DNA from: Lysobacter avium
GTDB lineage: Bacteria; Pseudomonadota; Gammaproteobacteria; Xanthomonadales; Xanthomonadaceae
Direction of reading: 5' to 3'
NCBI RefSeq assembly: GCF_015209745.1
Contig: NZ_CP063657.1
Coordinates: forward strand, 1,860,001-1,924,000
DNA length: 64,000 bases
The notes beneath the pieces were generated by a model, which was not told the DNA's origin, ran no database searches, and saw only the letters and a program-made list of their open reading frames with translations. A program made the translations under genes and the position numbers. How positions within the stretch are numbered: position 1 is the first letter of the stretch; each line of letters starts with the position of its first letter. Positions 1-8,107 of the stretch are shown here, one piece after another.

Positions 1-615
1 TGGGGTGATCTTGATGCCATCACGGCCGGTATCGCGGATCAGCAGGTCCTCAAGGAGGATGTTGGACGCACCGGTGTTGCCGGTGACATCGCCCTGGGAC
101 CAGTTGGTCTGCATCATCACGCCGTAGACGGCGCCCCCGCTGATCTCCAGGTTTCTCAGCGTGCTGCCCGACGCGGCCGGGTCGATCTGGATGGCCACGC
201 TGTCGGGCGTGTGGATGTCGCAATGCACATGCGCGCGCTCGCCGGGGTAGGACTGCAGCGTCAGCGGCACCCTCAGGCGTACATCGCATTCCTCGTAGGT
301 GTTCTCTCCCGCTGGCCCGCGCAGCACGATCGTGTCACCCGCCCTGGCAATGCCTTCGTTTTGCGCCAACAGGTGCTTGATGGTGCGGAACGGCGACTGC
401 AACCGGCCATCACCGGTGGTGTCACTGCCGGAGGTGGACACGAACCATTCCGCGGCGGCAGCCGGCTGCGCGAGCAAACCGGCGAGGCATGCAAGTCCGG
501 TCAACATGGCGGCAAACCGGCGGTCCGCCCTGCCGCGCTGGCCGTCGCGGTGGCAGCCTCGTCTGCCAAGCCACGGCGACGGGAGCGGGATCGGGGGTCG
601 CTGCGCCTTGTGCAT
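1..615 (-). CDS. Secreted right-handed beta-helix protein (3' part outside window)
   Basis: The minus-strand frame is open from about 615 to the window edge, so the C-terminal part is missing. After a hydrophobic signal-like segment (MLTGLACLAGLLAQPAAAAE) the chain reads WFVSTSGSDTTGDG, then QSPFRTIKHLL and AGDTIVLRGP. This is the opening of parallel beta-helix (pectate-lyase-like, DUF1565-type) proteins. Later short segments with NILLEDLLIRDTG look like successive helix rungs. Such proteins are exported and bind or cleave polysaccharides, which fits the neighbouring deacetylase and sugar transferase. Two starts are possible: ATG at 615, and ATG at 507, which would put the signal peptide at the very N-terminus. 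Neither has a clear Shine-Dalgarno. Lyase or merely binding activity cannot be told from this part. Confidence 0.7.
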   Translation of the reverse strand, partial: MHKAQRPPIPLPSPWLGRRGCHRDGQRGRADRRFAAMLTGLACLAGLLAQPAAAAEWFVSTSGSDTTGDGRLQSPFRTIKHLLAQNEGIARAGDTIVLRGPAGENTYEECDVRLRVPLTLQSYPGERAHVHCDIHTPDSVAIQIDPAASGSTLRNLEISGGAVYGVMMQTNWSQGDVTGNTGASNILLEDLLIRDTGRDGIKITP

Positions 616-778
616 GATTTCAACAACGGCGATTGCAAGCATTCCCGGCCTCGCCCCGGGGCCGTTCAAACGCGGACGGGCCGGCGTTGCCGGTATCCGG
701 GCGTTTCGCCGTTGTTCCCCATGACGACAATCCAACATGCAGCAGGTCCGGACCGTCGCGCATGGCCTGGAGGATGCA

Positions 779-1813
779 ATGGGGAAGAAGACAAAGACGG
801 CACGATTGCTGGCAGCGCCTGGCCTGCGCAGGGTGCTGTCGAGGGCGTTGCCCTGGGAAGGCGTGCTCATCCTCAACTACCACCGCGTCGGCGATGGCAG
901 CCGGTCGATCCACGATCGCGACCTGTGGAGCGCGTCCAGCGACGCGTTCGACGCCCAGCTGTCGTTCCTCAAGGCCAACAGTGATGTCATCGCGCTGGAC
1001 GAAATCGAGTCCGCCCTGGCACGGCGTGGCAGCCGCCACGTCGCCATTACCTTTGACGACGGCTATCTCGACAACTATGAACTCGCCTATCCACTGCTGC
1101 GCCAGCATCGGCTGCCCGCGGCGTTCTTCATCGCCACCGGCTTCATCGACGACCCCCGCCTGCCATGGTGGGACGAGATCGCCATGCTGGTCCGCACCAC
1201 CACCGTTGAACAGCTGGACCTGGGCGAATGGGTAGCCGGCCCCCTGCTGCTGGAAGGCGGCCGGCGGGCCGAGGTAATCCGCACCCTGCTGGGTGCCTAT
1301 AAAGCACTGCCGGGGGACGAGGCGGCGAAATTGCTTGGCAGCCTGCGCGAGCAGGCGCGGTGCGGTTCCAACAGCGCACCCGCCACGAAGCACTGGATGG
1401 ACTGGACCATGATCCGCGACATGGCCGCCAACGGCATGACCATCGGCGGGCATACCGTCCATCATCCGGTTCTGTCCAGGCGCTCGCTGGCGCAGCAGCG
1501 CGCCGAGATCTCGGGCTGCGCGGCGCGGCTGCGCGCGGAACTGGGCCAGGCGATGGACTACTTCGCCTATCCCGTGGGCAGCCCGGATGCGTTCGATGAG
1601 CGCACCCGCCAGTGCCTGCAGGATGCCGGCGTGCGCCTCGCGTTCTCCTACTACGGCGGCATCGCCACTCGACAATCGGCGCGCTACGACATCCCCCGCG
1701 TCGCTGTCGCGGCACGGATGGAAAACCACCTGTTCCGGGCGATGGCGGCGCTTCCGCAGTTTTTCTGCCGCAGGAGCGAGCACCTCGTCGAAAGCACGGA
1801 ACCATCGCTATGA
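779..1813 (+). CDS. Polysaccharide deacetylase family protein (NodB/CE4 fold)
   Basis: A 344-residue protein with the NodB-homology signature. TFDDGY at residues 91-96 supplies the metal and catalytic aspartates, and HTVHH at about 225-229 supplies the metal-binding histidines; NYHRVGDG near residue 36 is the usual entry to the fold. The family removes N- or O-acetyl groups from polysaccharides. No signal peptide is evident, so it may act on a lipid-linked intermediate in the cytoplasm or be exported another way. I chose the ATG at 779 because GGAGG sits five bases upstream; an in-frame ATG at 737 has no ribosome site. The stop overlaps the next gene's ATG, indicating coupled translation. Confidence 0.85.
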   Translation: MGKKTKTARLLAAPGLRRVLSRALPWEGVLILNYHRVGDGSRSIHDRDLWSASSDAFDAQLSFLKANSDVIALDEIESALARRGSRHVAITFDDGYLDNYELAYPLLRQHRLPAAFFIATGFIDDPRLPWWDEIAMLVRTTTVEQLDLGEWVAGPLLLEGGRRAEVIRTLLGAYKALPGDEAAKLLGSLREQARCGSNSAPATKHWMDWTMIRDMAANGMTIGGHTVHHPVLSRRSLAQQRAEISGCAARLRAELGQAMDYFAYPVGSPDAFDERTRQCLQDAGVRLAFSYYGGIATRQSARYDIPRVAVAARMENHLFRAMAALPQFFCRRSEHLVESTEPSL

Positions 1814-2592
1814 CCGGCGATACCGACTTCCTGAAGCTGTACCGGCAGTTGGGAGTGCACCCTGGATGCAGCTTGCAGACCTTCAAGCAGGCCTACCGAC
1901 GCCGGGTGCGGGAACTGCATCCCGACCGGATCCCAACCGTCCGGGATAGTTCGGAGAGACTCAAGGAATTGAACCTGGACTACGCGGCGGCGCTCGCCTT
2001 CCACCGGCGCCATGACCGGCTCCCCGGGACGGCTCCCGACTCGAGAGCGCGTTTCTCCCGGCCACCGCCAGCTCCTGAGCGGACGCTACCGGCGCGGACG
2101 CTACCCACCCGCCGGCACCCGTCGCCCGCACTTCCCTACGAGCCTCCAAACCGCTGGCTGCTGCTCGTCTTCAGCCTGGTGGCGATCATCCCGCTGTGCA
2201 CCCTGCTCCCCAGCCATGGGATAGACGCGACCGGGACACCGGACGATGCGTCCACCGCTTCAGGCGCCCCGACGGAAATCGCCCCGGTCGTCGTCGAACT
2301 GGGCATGGACGCGGCCAGCGTTGCCGCGTTGCTGGGTGCGCCGGAGATCAACGCCGACAATGAAGAACACTGGTTTTACGGCCCATCGTGGATCCGTTTC
2401 GAGTGCGGCGAGGTGGTGGAATGGCACAGCTCGGTGCTGCGGCCGCTGCCGGTGGCCGATCCGGGTACGGCATCCCACGCCCGCGCCCACAAGCCCGCGC
2501 GTCGGACGAAGCGATGCACGGCCAGGCCCCGGCGGACGTCGCGGGTCCATCCTGCCGACCGGATCTTCGCGCCCGGCTTCGGCCTCGCCTGA
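1810..2592 (+). CDS. Membrane-anchored J-domain protein with OmlA-like C-terminus
   Basis: A 260-residue protein in three parts. Residues 6-65 form a J domain with the essential HPD at 37-39, which stimulates DnaK-type chaperones. A proline/arginine-rich linker follows, then one transmembrane helix at about 116-135 (WLLLVFSLVAIIPLCTLL). The C-terminal part (about 160-212: ELGMDAASVAALLGAP, then EEHWFYGPSWIRF) resembles the small SmpA/OmlA (BamE)-type fold. The topology implied is a cytoplasmic J domain with a periplasmic tail. It starts in the overlapping ATGA of the deacetylase and stops two bases before the amidotransferase, so it belongs to the polysaccharide operon. The OmlA resemblance is by eye and the role is unknown. 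Confidence 0.7.
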   Translation: MTGDTDFLKLYRQLGVHPGCSLQTFKQAYRRRVRELHPDRIPTVRDSSERLKELNLDYAAALAFHRRHDRLPGTAPDSRARFSRPPPAPERTLPARTLPTRRHPSPALPYEPPNRWLLLVFSLVAIIPLCTLLPSHGIDATGTPDDASTASGAPTEIAPVVVELGMDAASVAALLGAPEINADNEEHWFYGPSWIRFECGEVVEWHSSVLRPLPVADPGTASHARAHKPARRTKRCTARPRRTSRVHPADRIFAPGFGLA

Positions 2593-2594
2593 CC

Positions 2595-4589
2595 ATGTGC
2601 GGCATTGCAGGCTATCTGGGTCAACCGCTGGGGGCCGGGCACGATCGCGCGACCCTTGAGGCGATGATCCGCACCCTGCGCCACCGCGGGCCGGACGGAT
2701 TCGGCTTCCATGTGGACGCCGGCATCGGCCTGGCACACGCGCGGCTGTCGATCATTGACATCGCGACCGGCGCGCAACCGATCCGCAATCGCCGGGGCAC
2801 GGTCTGGACCGTCTTCAACGGCGAGATCTTCAACTACCTCGAGCTGCGTGCGGCACTGGAAGCGAAGGGCCATCGCTTCTACACGCGCTCCGATACCGAA
2901 GTGATCGTGCATCTCTACGACCGCTACGGCGATGACTTCGTCCAGCACCTCAACGGCCAGTTCGCCATCGCGCTGTGGGACGCCACGCGGCAGCGACTGG
3001 TCCTGGCCCGGGACCGCTTCGGCATCCGGCCGCTCTACTACACCCGCGCCCGCAACGCGCTGTGGTTCGCCTCCGAAATGAAGGCCCTGTTCGCCGTCGT
3101 GCCCGAGCAAGCGCAGCTGTCGCCGCGCGGCCTGATCCAGACCTTCAGCTATTGGGCACCGCTGGATCCGGACACCGCCTACGAAGAGGTTTACAGCCTG
3201 CCGCCCGGCCATCTGATGACCGTTGAGATCGATGGCCGCAGCACGTTCCGGCGCTACTGGGACTGGGATTTCCCCGACGCCGCGCAAGCCGCGCAGACGC
3301 CCGAATGGCGCAACATCGATGAGGCCGCCGCCGAACTGCGCGAGCGCCTGATCGAAGCCATCCGACTGCAGTTGCGCGCCGACGTGCCGGTGGGCGCCTA
3401 CCTCAGCGGCGGCCTGGACTCCTCCGGCATCGTCGCCCTGATCCGCAGCTTCACTGACAATCCGGTGCGCACCTTCTCCGTGGCCTTCGACCAGCCCGAA
3501 TTCGACGAAAGCGCCCATCAACAGGCAATGGTGCGCCACCTCGGCACCGAGCACAGCACGCTGAAAGTGGGCGCGGCGGACATCGGCGCGGCATTCCCGT
3601 GCTTTGTCGCCCACACCGAGACCCCGGTCCTGCGTACCGCCGGCGTGCCGCTGATGCTGCTCGCCAAAATGGTTCGCGAGCACGGCACCAAGGTCGTGCT
3701 TACCGGCGAAGGCGCCGATGAGGTCTTCGGCGGCTACGACCTGTTCAAGGAAGCCAAGGTGCGCCGGTTCTGGGCCCGCCAGCCGGAGTCCACATTGCGG
3801 CCCAGGCTGCTGGGTCGCCTGTACGGCTATCTGGAAAACTCCCCCGCCGCCAATCCGGCGCTGGCAGCGGCGTTCTTCGGCCAGGGACTGCAGCACATCG
3901 ATCGCGCCGTGTTTGCCCATGCTCCGCGATGGACCACCTCGCAGCGGGCGCTGTCATTCCTGTCGCCCGAGCTGCGCGCCACTGCCGCGGACTGGGACGC
4001 CTTCGCCTTCGCCGAATCGCGCCTGCCGGAAAACATCATGGCCTGGGCCCCCCTGGCCCGCGACCAGTACGTGGAAGCCAAGACCCTGCTCGCCGGCTAC
4101 CTCCTGTCCAGCCAGGGCGACCGCGCGGCCACGGCCCATTCGATCGAAGGCCGCTTCCCTTACCTGGACCACACCGTGGTCGAGTTCGTCAACCGCCTGC
4201 CGCCGGCGTGGAAGATCCAGGGACTCACCGAGAAGGCGATCCTGCGCAAGGCGCTGGGTGACCTGCTCCCCGCCGATATCGCCTCGCGCACCAAGCAGCC
4301 GTACCGCGCGCCCGACAGCCAGAGCTTCTTCGTCAACGGCCAGCCGCTGGACTACGTGGAAGCGCTGTTTGACCCGGCCCACCTGCGGGCGACCGGACTG
4401 TTCGATACCTCGGCAGTGTCGCGGCTGTTTGCCAAGGCGCGCGCAGGCAAGGTCACCGGCTTTGCCGACAACCAGGCCTTCGTCGGCATCCTGTCGACTT
4501 TGCTGCTGTCGCAACGTCGCTCGGGCGCGTCAGATCCATTCCCGCAAGAGCACGTCGGCGACTACGGTCCAGTTCCGCAGACGGTATAA
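2595..4589 (+). CDS. Asparagine synthase-like amidotransferase of exopolysaccharide locus
   Basis: A 664-residue class II glutamine amidotransferase. Cys2, directly after the initiator Met (MCGIAGYL), is the glutaminase nucleophile; RHRGPDG and FNGEIFNY are the glutamine-site motifs. The synthetase half carries the ATP-pyrophosphatase loop SGGLDSS at residues 271-277. The length and position fit the exosortase-A-associated amidotransferase 1 group rather than housekeeping AsnB. It probably amidates a sugar acid or an acyl-adenylate in polymer synthesis, a role inferred only from neighbours. The frame is open far upstream, but MCGIAG fixes the start because processing must expose Cys2. No strong terminator follows; convergent transcription begins at the ligase stop. 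Confidence 0.88.
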   Translation: MCGIAGYLGQPLGAGHDRATLEAMIRTLRHRGPDGFGFHVDAGIGLAHARLSIIDIATGAQPIRNRRGTVWTVFNGEIFNYLELRAALEAKGHRFYTRSDTEVIVHLYDRYGDDFVQHLNGQFAIALWDATRQRLVLARDRFGIRPLYYTRARNALWFASEMKALFAVVPEQAQLSPRGLIQTFSYWAPLDPDTAYEEVYSLPPGHLMTVEIDGRSTFRRYWDWDFPDAAQAAQTPEWRNIDEAAAELRERLIEAIRLQLRADVPVGAYLSGGLDSSGIVALIRSFTDNPVRTFSVAFDQPEFDESAHQQAMVRHLGTEHSTLKVGAADIGAAFPCFVAHTETPVLRTAGVPLMLLAKMVREHGTKVVLTGEGADEVFGGYDLFKEAKVRRFWARQPESTLRPRLLGRLYGYLENSPAANPALAAAFFGQGLQHIDRAVFAHAPRWTTSQRALSFLSPELRATAADWDAFAFAESRLPENIMAWAPLARDQYVEAKTLLAGYLLSSQGDRAATAHSIEGRFPYLDHTVVEFVNRLPPAWKIQGLTEKAILRKALGDLLPADIASRTKQPYRAPDSQSFFVNGQPLDYVEALFDPAHLRATGLFDTSAVSRLFAKARAGKVTGFADNQAFVGILSTLLLSQRRSGASDPFPQEHVGDYGPVPQTV

Positions 4590-4668
4590 GGCGGCGCCTC
4601 CAGAGCGCCATCGGACCGTCAAAAAACACGAGCCGGCCCCCGGTGGCCCTCGCCAGCGCTACCGCCCG

Positions 4669-6240
4669 CTACTCGACCTCGGACGCCACGACGCGACCTT
4701 CGGCCTCCGCCTGCAACACGCTGCGGCGGATCTTGCCGGTGCCCGTCTTCGGCAGCGCGTCGCGGAACTCGACCTCGCGCGGCACCATGAACTCCTCCAG
4801 ATGGGCCCGGCAGTGGCCGATGACCGCCCGCGCATCCATGTCAGGCTGGTCCGTGACCACGATCGCCTTCAACGACTGGCCGAGCATCCCGTCGGGCACG
4901 CCGACCAGCGCGGCCTCGCGGATGCCCGGCATCGCGTAGAGCACGTTCTCCACTTCCTTGGGGCTGACCTTCTCGCCGCGCGACTTCAGAATCTCGTCCT
5001 TGCGACCGACGAAGTAAAGGAACCCCTCGTCATCCATCCGGAACAGGTCACCCGTGTGCAGCACTTTCTCCCACGGGTAGCGGCCGAGCCTGAGTACTCT
5101 GGCCGTCGCCTCCTCGTTGTCCCAGTAGCCCTGCATCACGTGGCCGCCGCGCACCATCAGTTCCCCGACCACGCCGGGCGGCACGGCGTTGCCGCGGTCG
5201 TCGGCGACCCACGCCTGCGTGCCCGGGATCGCGATACCCACGCTGTCGGGACGGATGGCCAGTTGCTCCGGTGGCAGCCAGGTGCAGCGCTTGGACTCGG
5301 TCATGCCGTACATCGAGTAGATGCGCGCCTGCGGGAATACATGCTGCAGCTGGAGGATATGGGACGGGGGGAGCGCTGCAGCCGTGTTCGTCAGGAAACG
5401 TACGCTGCGCGCCCATTCGGGATTGAAGTTGCGCAGCTGCACGATCAGCGCCGCCATGGTCGGCACCAGCGGAAAGCCGGTCACTTCCCGCGACGCGAGC
5501 AGCGGCAGCACCTTTTGCGGAAACGCGAAGGACTTTTCCAGCACCAGCGTCGCGCCCATCTTCACGCACATCAGCAGCTGGTACAGGCCGTAGTCGAACG
5601 ACAGCGGCAGCACGCTCAGGACCACGTCGTCGCTGCGCGCCTGCAGGTAGGTGGTGATGGACGTCGCCGCATGCTCGATGTTGGCGTGCGTCATCATCAC
5701 CCCCTTGGGGCGGCCAGTGGAGCCGGAGGTATAGACCAGCATCGCCAGGTCGATGTCGATCCCAACCGGCGCGAGGGCACGGTCCGGCGCGGATGCCAGA
5801 AAATCCTCGTAGTCCACCGCGTCAGCGGGGAGCACCGCCGCAGGGTCGCTGACCACCACCACCTTGCGCACGCTGGGTGCCTGATGCGCCGCCTCCAACG
5901 CAACGCGGACAAGGCTGGCCTGGGTGACCAGCACCGATGCCGCGCAATTGGCCAGCACGAAAGCGAGCTTGTCGGCCTTGGTGGTCGGGTTGATGACGCA
6001 GAAGACCCCGCCGGCCTTCAGCGTGCCAAAGACGCCGACCGCGACCTCGATGCGGTTGTCCATGAACACCACGCAGCGCTCGCCATCGACCAGGGCCGCG
6101 TCGCGGGCCAGCGCGCCGGCGAACCGGTCCGCCGCCCGATCAAGCTCGCTGTAACTGATCTCGCGCTCGCCACAGATGATGGCGGTCTTGCCCGGATGAC
6201 GACGCGCCGCATCGGCTAGATGGACTTCGTAACGACTCAT
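4669..6240 (-). CDS. AMP-forming acyl-CoA ligase, exosortase-A-associated type
   Basis: A 523-residue member of the ANL adenylating superfamily. The P-loop-like AMP-binding motif LVYTSGSTGRPKG spans residues 168-180, YGMTES is the A5 motif, and the C-terminal TGKIRRS carries the catalytic lysine (about K503). It would activate a carboxylic acid as its adenylate and load it onto a phosphopantetheine thiol. The neighbouring acyl carrier protein, whose stop codon overlaps this ATG, is the likely acceptor. Ligase plus carrier protein is a pair known from exosortase-A polysaccharide loci. The substrate is unknown; candidates are an acyl or amino-acid decoration of the polymer. Confidence 0.87.
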   Translation of the reverse strand: MSRYEVHLADAARRHPGKTAIICGEREISYSELDRAADRFAGALARDAALVDGERCVVFMDNRIEVAVGVFGTLKAGGVFCVINPTTKADKLAFVLANCAASVLVTQASLVRVALEAAHQAPSVRKVVVVSDPAAVLPADAVDYEDFLASAPDRALAPVGIDIDLAMLVYTSGSTGRPKGVMMTHANIEHAATSITTYLQARSDDVVLSVLPLSFDYGLYQLLMCVKMGATLVLEKSFAFPQKVLPLLASREVTGFPLVPTMAALIVQLRNFNPEWARSVRFLTNTAAALPPSHILQLQHVFPQARIYSMYGMTESKRCTWLPPEQLAIRPDSVGIAIPGTQAWVADDRGNAVPPGVVGELMVRGGHVMQGYWDNEEATARVLRLGRYPWEKVLHTGDLFRMDDEGFLYFVGRKDEILKSRGEKVSPKEVENVLYAMPGIREAALVGVPDGMLGQSLKAIVVTDQPDMDARAVIGHCRAHLEEFMVPREVEFRDALPKTGTGKIRRSVLQAEAEGRVVASEVE

Positions 6241-6500
6241 CCAGCCACGCTCATCTCGGCCAGCTTGCGGTCCACGTAGCCCGCCAGATTGGCGATGCTG
6301 TCCATGTTCTCGGGGATGACGTCCTCGTCATCGACGATGATGCCGAACTCCTCCTCCAGCCAGGTGACCATCACCAGCACGCCCATCGAATCCATCACCC
6401 CGGTCTCGATCAGGCTTTGGGTGGACGAGTACTCCTCGCCCGGCACCGCCGGAGGGAAGGACAGGTACACGAACTGCTCAACACGACTTTCGGTTTCCAC
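6237..6500 (-). CDS. Acyl carrier protein
   Basis: An 87-residue acidic protein of carrier-protein size. The motif GVMDSMGV places the phosphopantetheine attachment serine at about residue 38, followed by the acidic helix WLEEEFGIIVDDEDV. It probably receives the acyl group activated by the overlapping ligase gene; the ATGA overlap at 6237-6240 indicates translational coupling. The start is GTG at 6500, supported by AAGGA eight bases upstream. It is too divergent to be the fatty-acid synthesis AcpP and appears dedicated to this locus. Confidence 0.88.
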   Translation of the reverse strand: METESRVEQFVYLSFPPAVPGEEYSSTQSLIETGVMDSMGVLVMVTWLEEEFGIIVDDEDVIPENMDSIANLAGYVDRKLAEMSVAG

Positions 6501-6559
6501 GCACGATTCCTTGTCAGTTCTCGGGTTGGCTTATTTGCGATGGAGGTGTCGGGTAACGG

Positions 6560-7954
6560 CTAGCGCGCGCCGCGCCGGAACAGCACCACTTCCACGGTCT
6601 GCAGCATGATCATCAGGTCGAACAACAGGCCTTGGTTCTTGACGTAGAACAGGTCGAACTTGAGTTTCTCGCCCGCGTCGTGCACCGAAGCGCCGTAGGG
6701 GTAACGCAGCTGGGCCCAACCGGTCAGCCCGGGCTTCACCGAATGGCGGACCGCGTAATACCGAAGCTGCTCATCCAGTTGGGCGACGAACTGCGGCCGT
6801 TCCGGGCGCGGGCCGACGAAGCTCATGTCGCCGCGCAAGACGTTGAACAGCTGCGGCAATTCGTCCAGGCGCGTGAGGCGGATGAAGGCGCCCACCCGCG
6901 TGACCCGGTTGTCGTTGGTGGAGGCCCAGCGGGCGACGCCGTCCGCCTCGGCGTCGGTGCGCATGCTGCGGAACTTGGCAAGCTCGAAGCTGCGTCCGCC
7001 CTCGCCCACCCGGGATTGGCGGTAGAGGATGGGCGCGCCCGATTCCAGCCCCACGCACAGCGCCACGACCAGCATCACCGGCCAGGCCACCAGCAACAAC
7101 GCGCTGGCCGCGAGCAGGTCAAAGAAGCGCTTGCTCAGCCTTCGCGGCAGCGAGTGGTCGAACCCGCCGGAGAAGATCAACGAGGACGGATCGACCACGT
7201 TCAAATTCAGCAGGCCCGCCTCACGCTCGAAGAAGTCCGGCAAGGCGGTCAGCCGCACGCCCCGTTGAGCGCAGGCCAGCATGTCCTCCATCGGCAGCCC
7301 GCCGCGACGCTCGTCGGGTGCGATCACGATCTCGTGCACGTTGCGCGCGCGCACCGTTTCCCACAGCGGATCGCCCGACTCCACCCGCATCTCCTGGGCC
7401 ACCACCACCGGCTGGCCCGGCAGCGGCACGAAGCCCTCGATGGTGAAGGATTCGCGGTCACTGCGCCGGCGCATGCAAGTGTTGATCAACTGGGCGTTGT
7501 AGCCCGCTCCCAGCACGAGCACGCGCCGCTTGAACAGCTCCGCGCCAAACAGGGTGCGGGTGAACATGCGGAACGCGTACACCGCGACGACGCCCAGCAT
7601 CAGGGCGAGCAACAGCACACCGCGCCCGATGTACGCCCGCGGCACCAGGTAATAGATCACCAGCAGGGCGATGCCACCAAAGGCGAACGAGGCGATCAGT
7701 CGCAGTCCGAACTCCTTGCGGTCGAGCCTGCCGTGTTCGCTGTACAGGGCAAAGGCGGCCATCGATGCGGTCAACACCATCGCCACCAGCAAGGTGCGGA
7801 ACGGTGCCGTCTGCACGAACATCGCCCGGCCTTCGGGCTCGCCGATAAAGCGCAGCCAGACGGCCGCGTTGACGCAAAGCAGGACGATCGCCAGCTCCAT
7901 CAGCCACAGCCCCCGGATCACCCGCCGGGCGCGACTCGCCGAGATGCCTTTCAT
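6560..7954 (-). CDS. Polyprenyl-phosphate sugar-1-phosphate transferase (WbaP/EpsB family)
   Basis: A 464-residue initiating transferase. The N-terminal half has several transmembrane helices and a nucleotide-fold domain (RVLVLGAGYNAQLI). The C-terminal half is the bacterial sugar transferase domain: KRFFDLLAASALLLVAWPVM membrane helix, YRQSRVGEGG, FRSMRTDAE, LPQLFNVLRGDMSFVGPRPE and GLTGWAQ. It transfers a sugar phosphate from a UDP-sugar to undecaprenyl phosphate, the first membrane step of exopolysaccharide assembly. The start MKGISASRARR at 7954 is chosen because the first membrane helix follows it closely; the frame is open further upstream without family-like sequence. It lies 59 bases upstream of the carrier-protein gene, probably in the same operon. 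Confidence 0.88.
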   Translation of the reverse strand: MKGISASRARRVIRGLWLMELAIVLLCVNAAVWLRFIGEPEGRAMFVQTAPFRTLLVAMVLTASMAAFALYSEHGRLDRKEFGLRLIASFAFGGIALLVIYYLVPRAYIGRGVLLLALMLGVVAVYAFRMFTRTLFGAELFKRRVLVLGAGYNAQLINTCMRRRSDRESFTIEGFVPLPGQPVVVAQEMRVESGDPLWETVRARNVHEIVIAPDERRGGLPMEDMLACAQRGVRLTALPDFFEREAGLLNLNVVDPSSLIFSGGFDHSLPRRLSKRFFDLLAASALLLVAWPVMLVVALCVGLESGAPILYRQSRVGEGGRSFELAKFRSMRTDAEADGVARWASTNDNRVTRVGAFIRLTRLDELPQLFNVLRGDMSFVGPRPERPQFVAQLDEQLRYYAVRHSVKPGLTGWAQLRYPYGASVHDAGEKLKFDLFYVKNQGLLFDLMIMLQTVEVVLFRRGAR

Positions 7955-8107
7955 GGGCTTGCTGTCCGCTTCATGGCCTGTCCCCAACTGTCGTGGCACA
8001 CCTTCAACAAACGCCAAGCTCGCCGGGACGCGGTCACGGGCGACCCGCTGGCCGCGATCCCGCAACGCCCGCGTTTAATCCAGAAGACCCACTTCCAGGA
8101 CACCCAC

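Noticed and set aside
620..1783. 387-residue open frame antisense to the deacetylase
   Set aside because: High-GC shadow: no domain, no ribosome site, and the sense strand has the catalytic motifs.
4590..4612. GGCGC/GCGCC hairpin after the amidotransferase gene as terminator
   Set aside because: Short stem and no following T run.
3718..6219. 833-residue open frame across the amidotransferase and ligase
   Set aside because: Runs over two real genes in other frames and has arginine/proline-rich composition without motifs.
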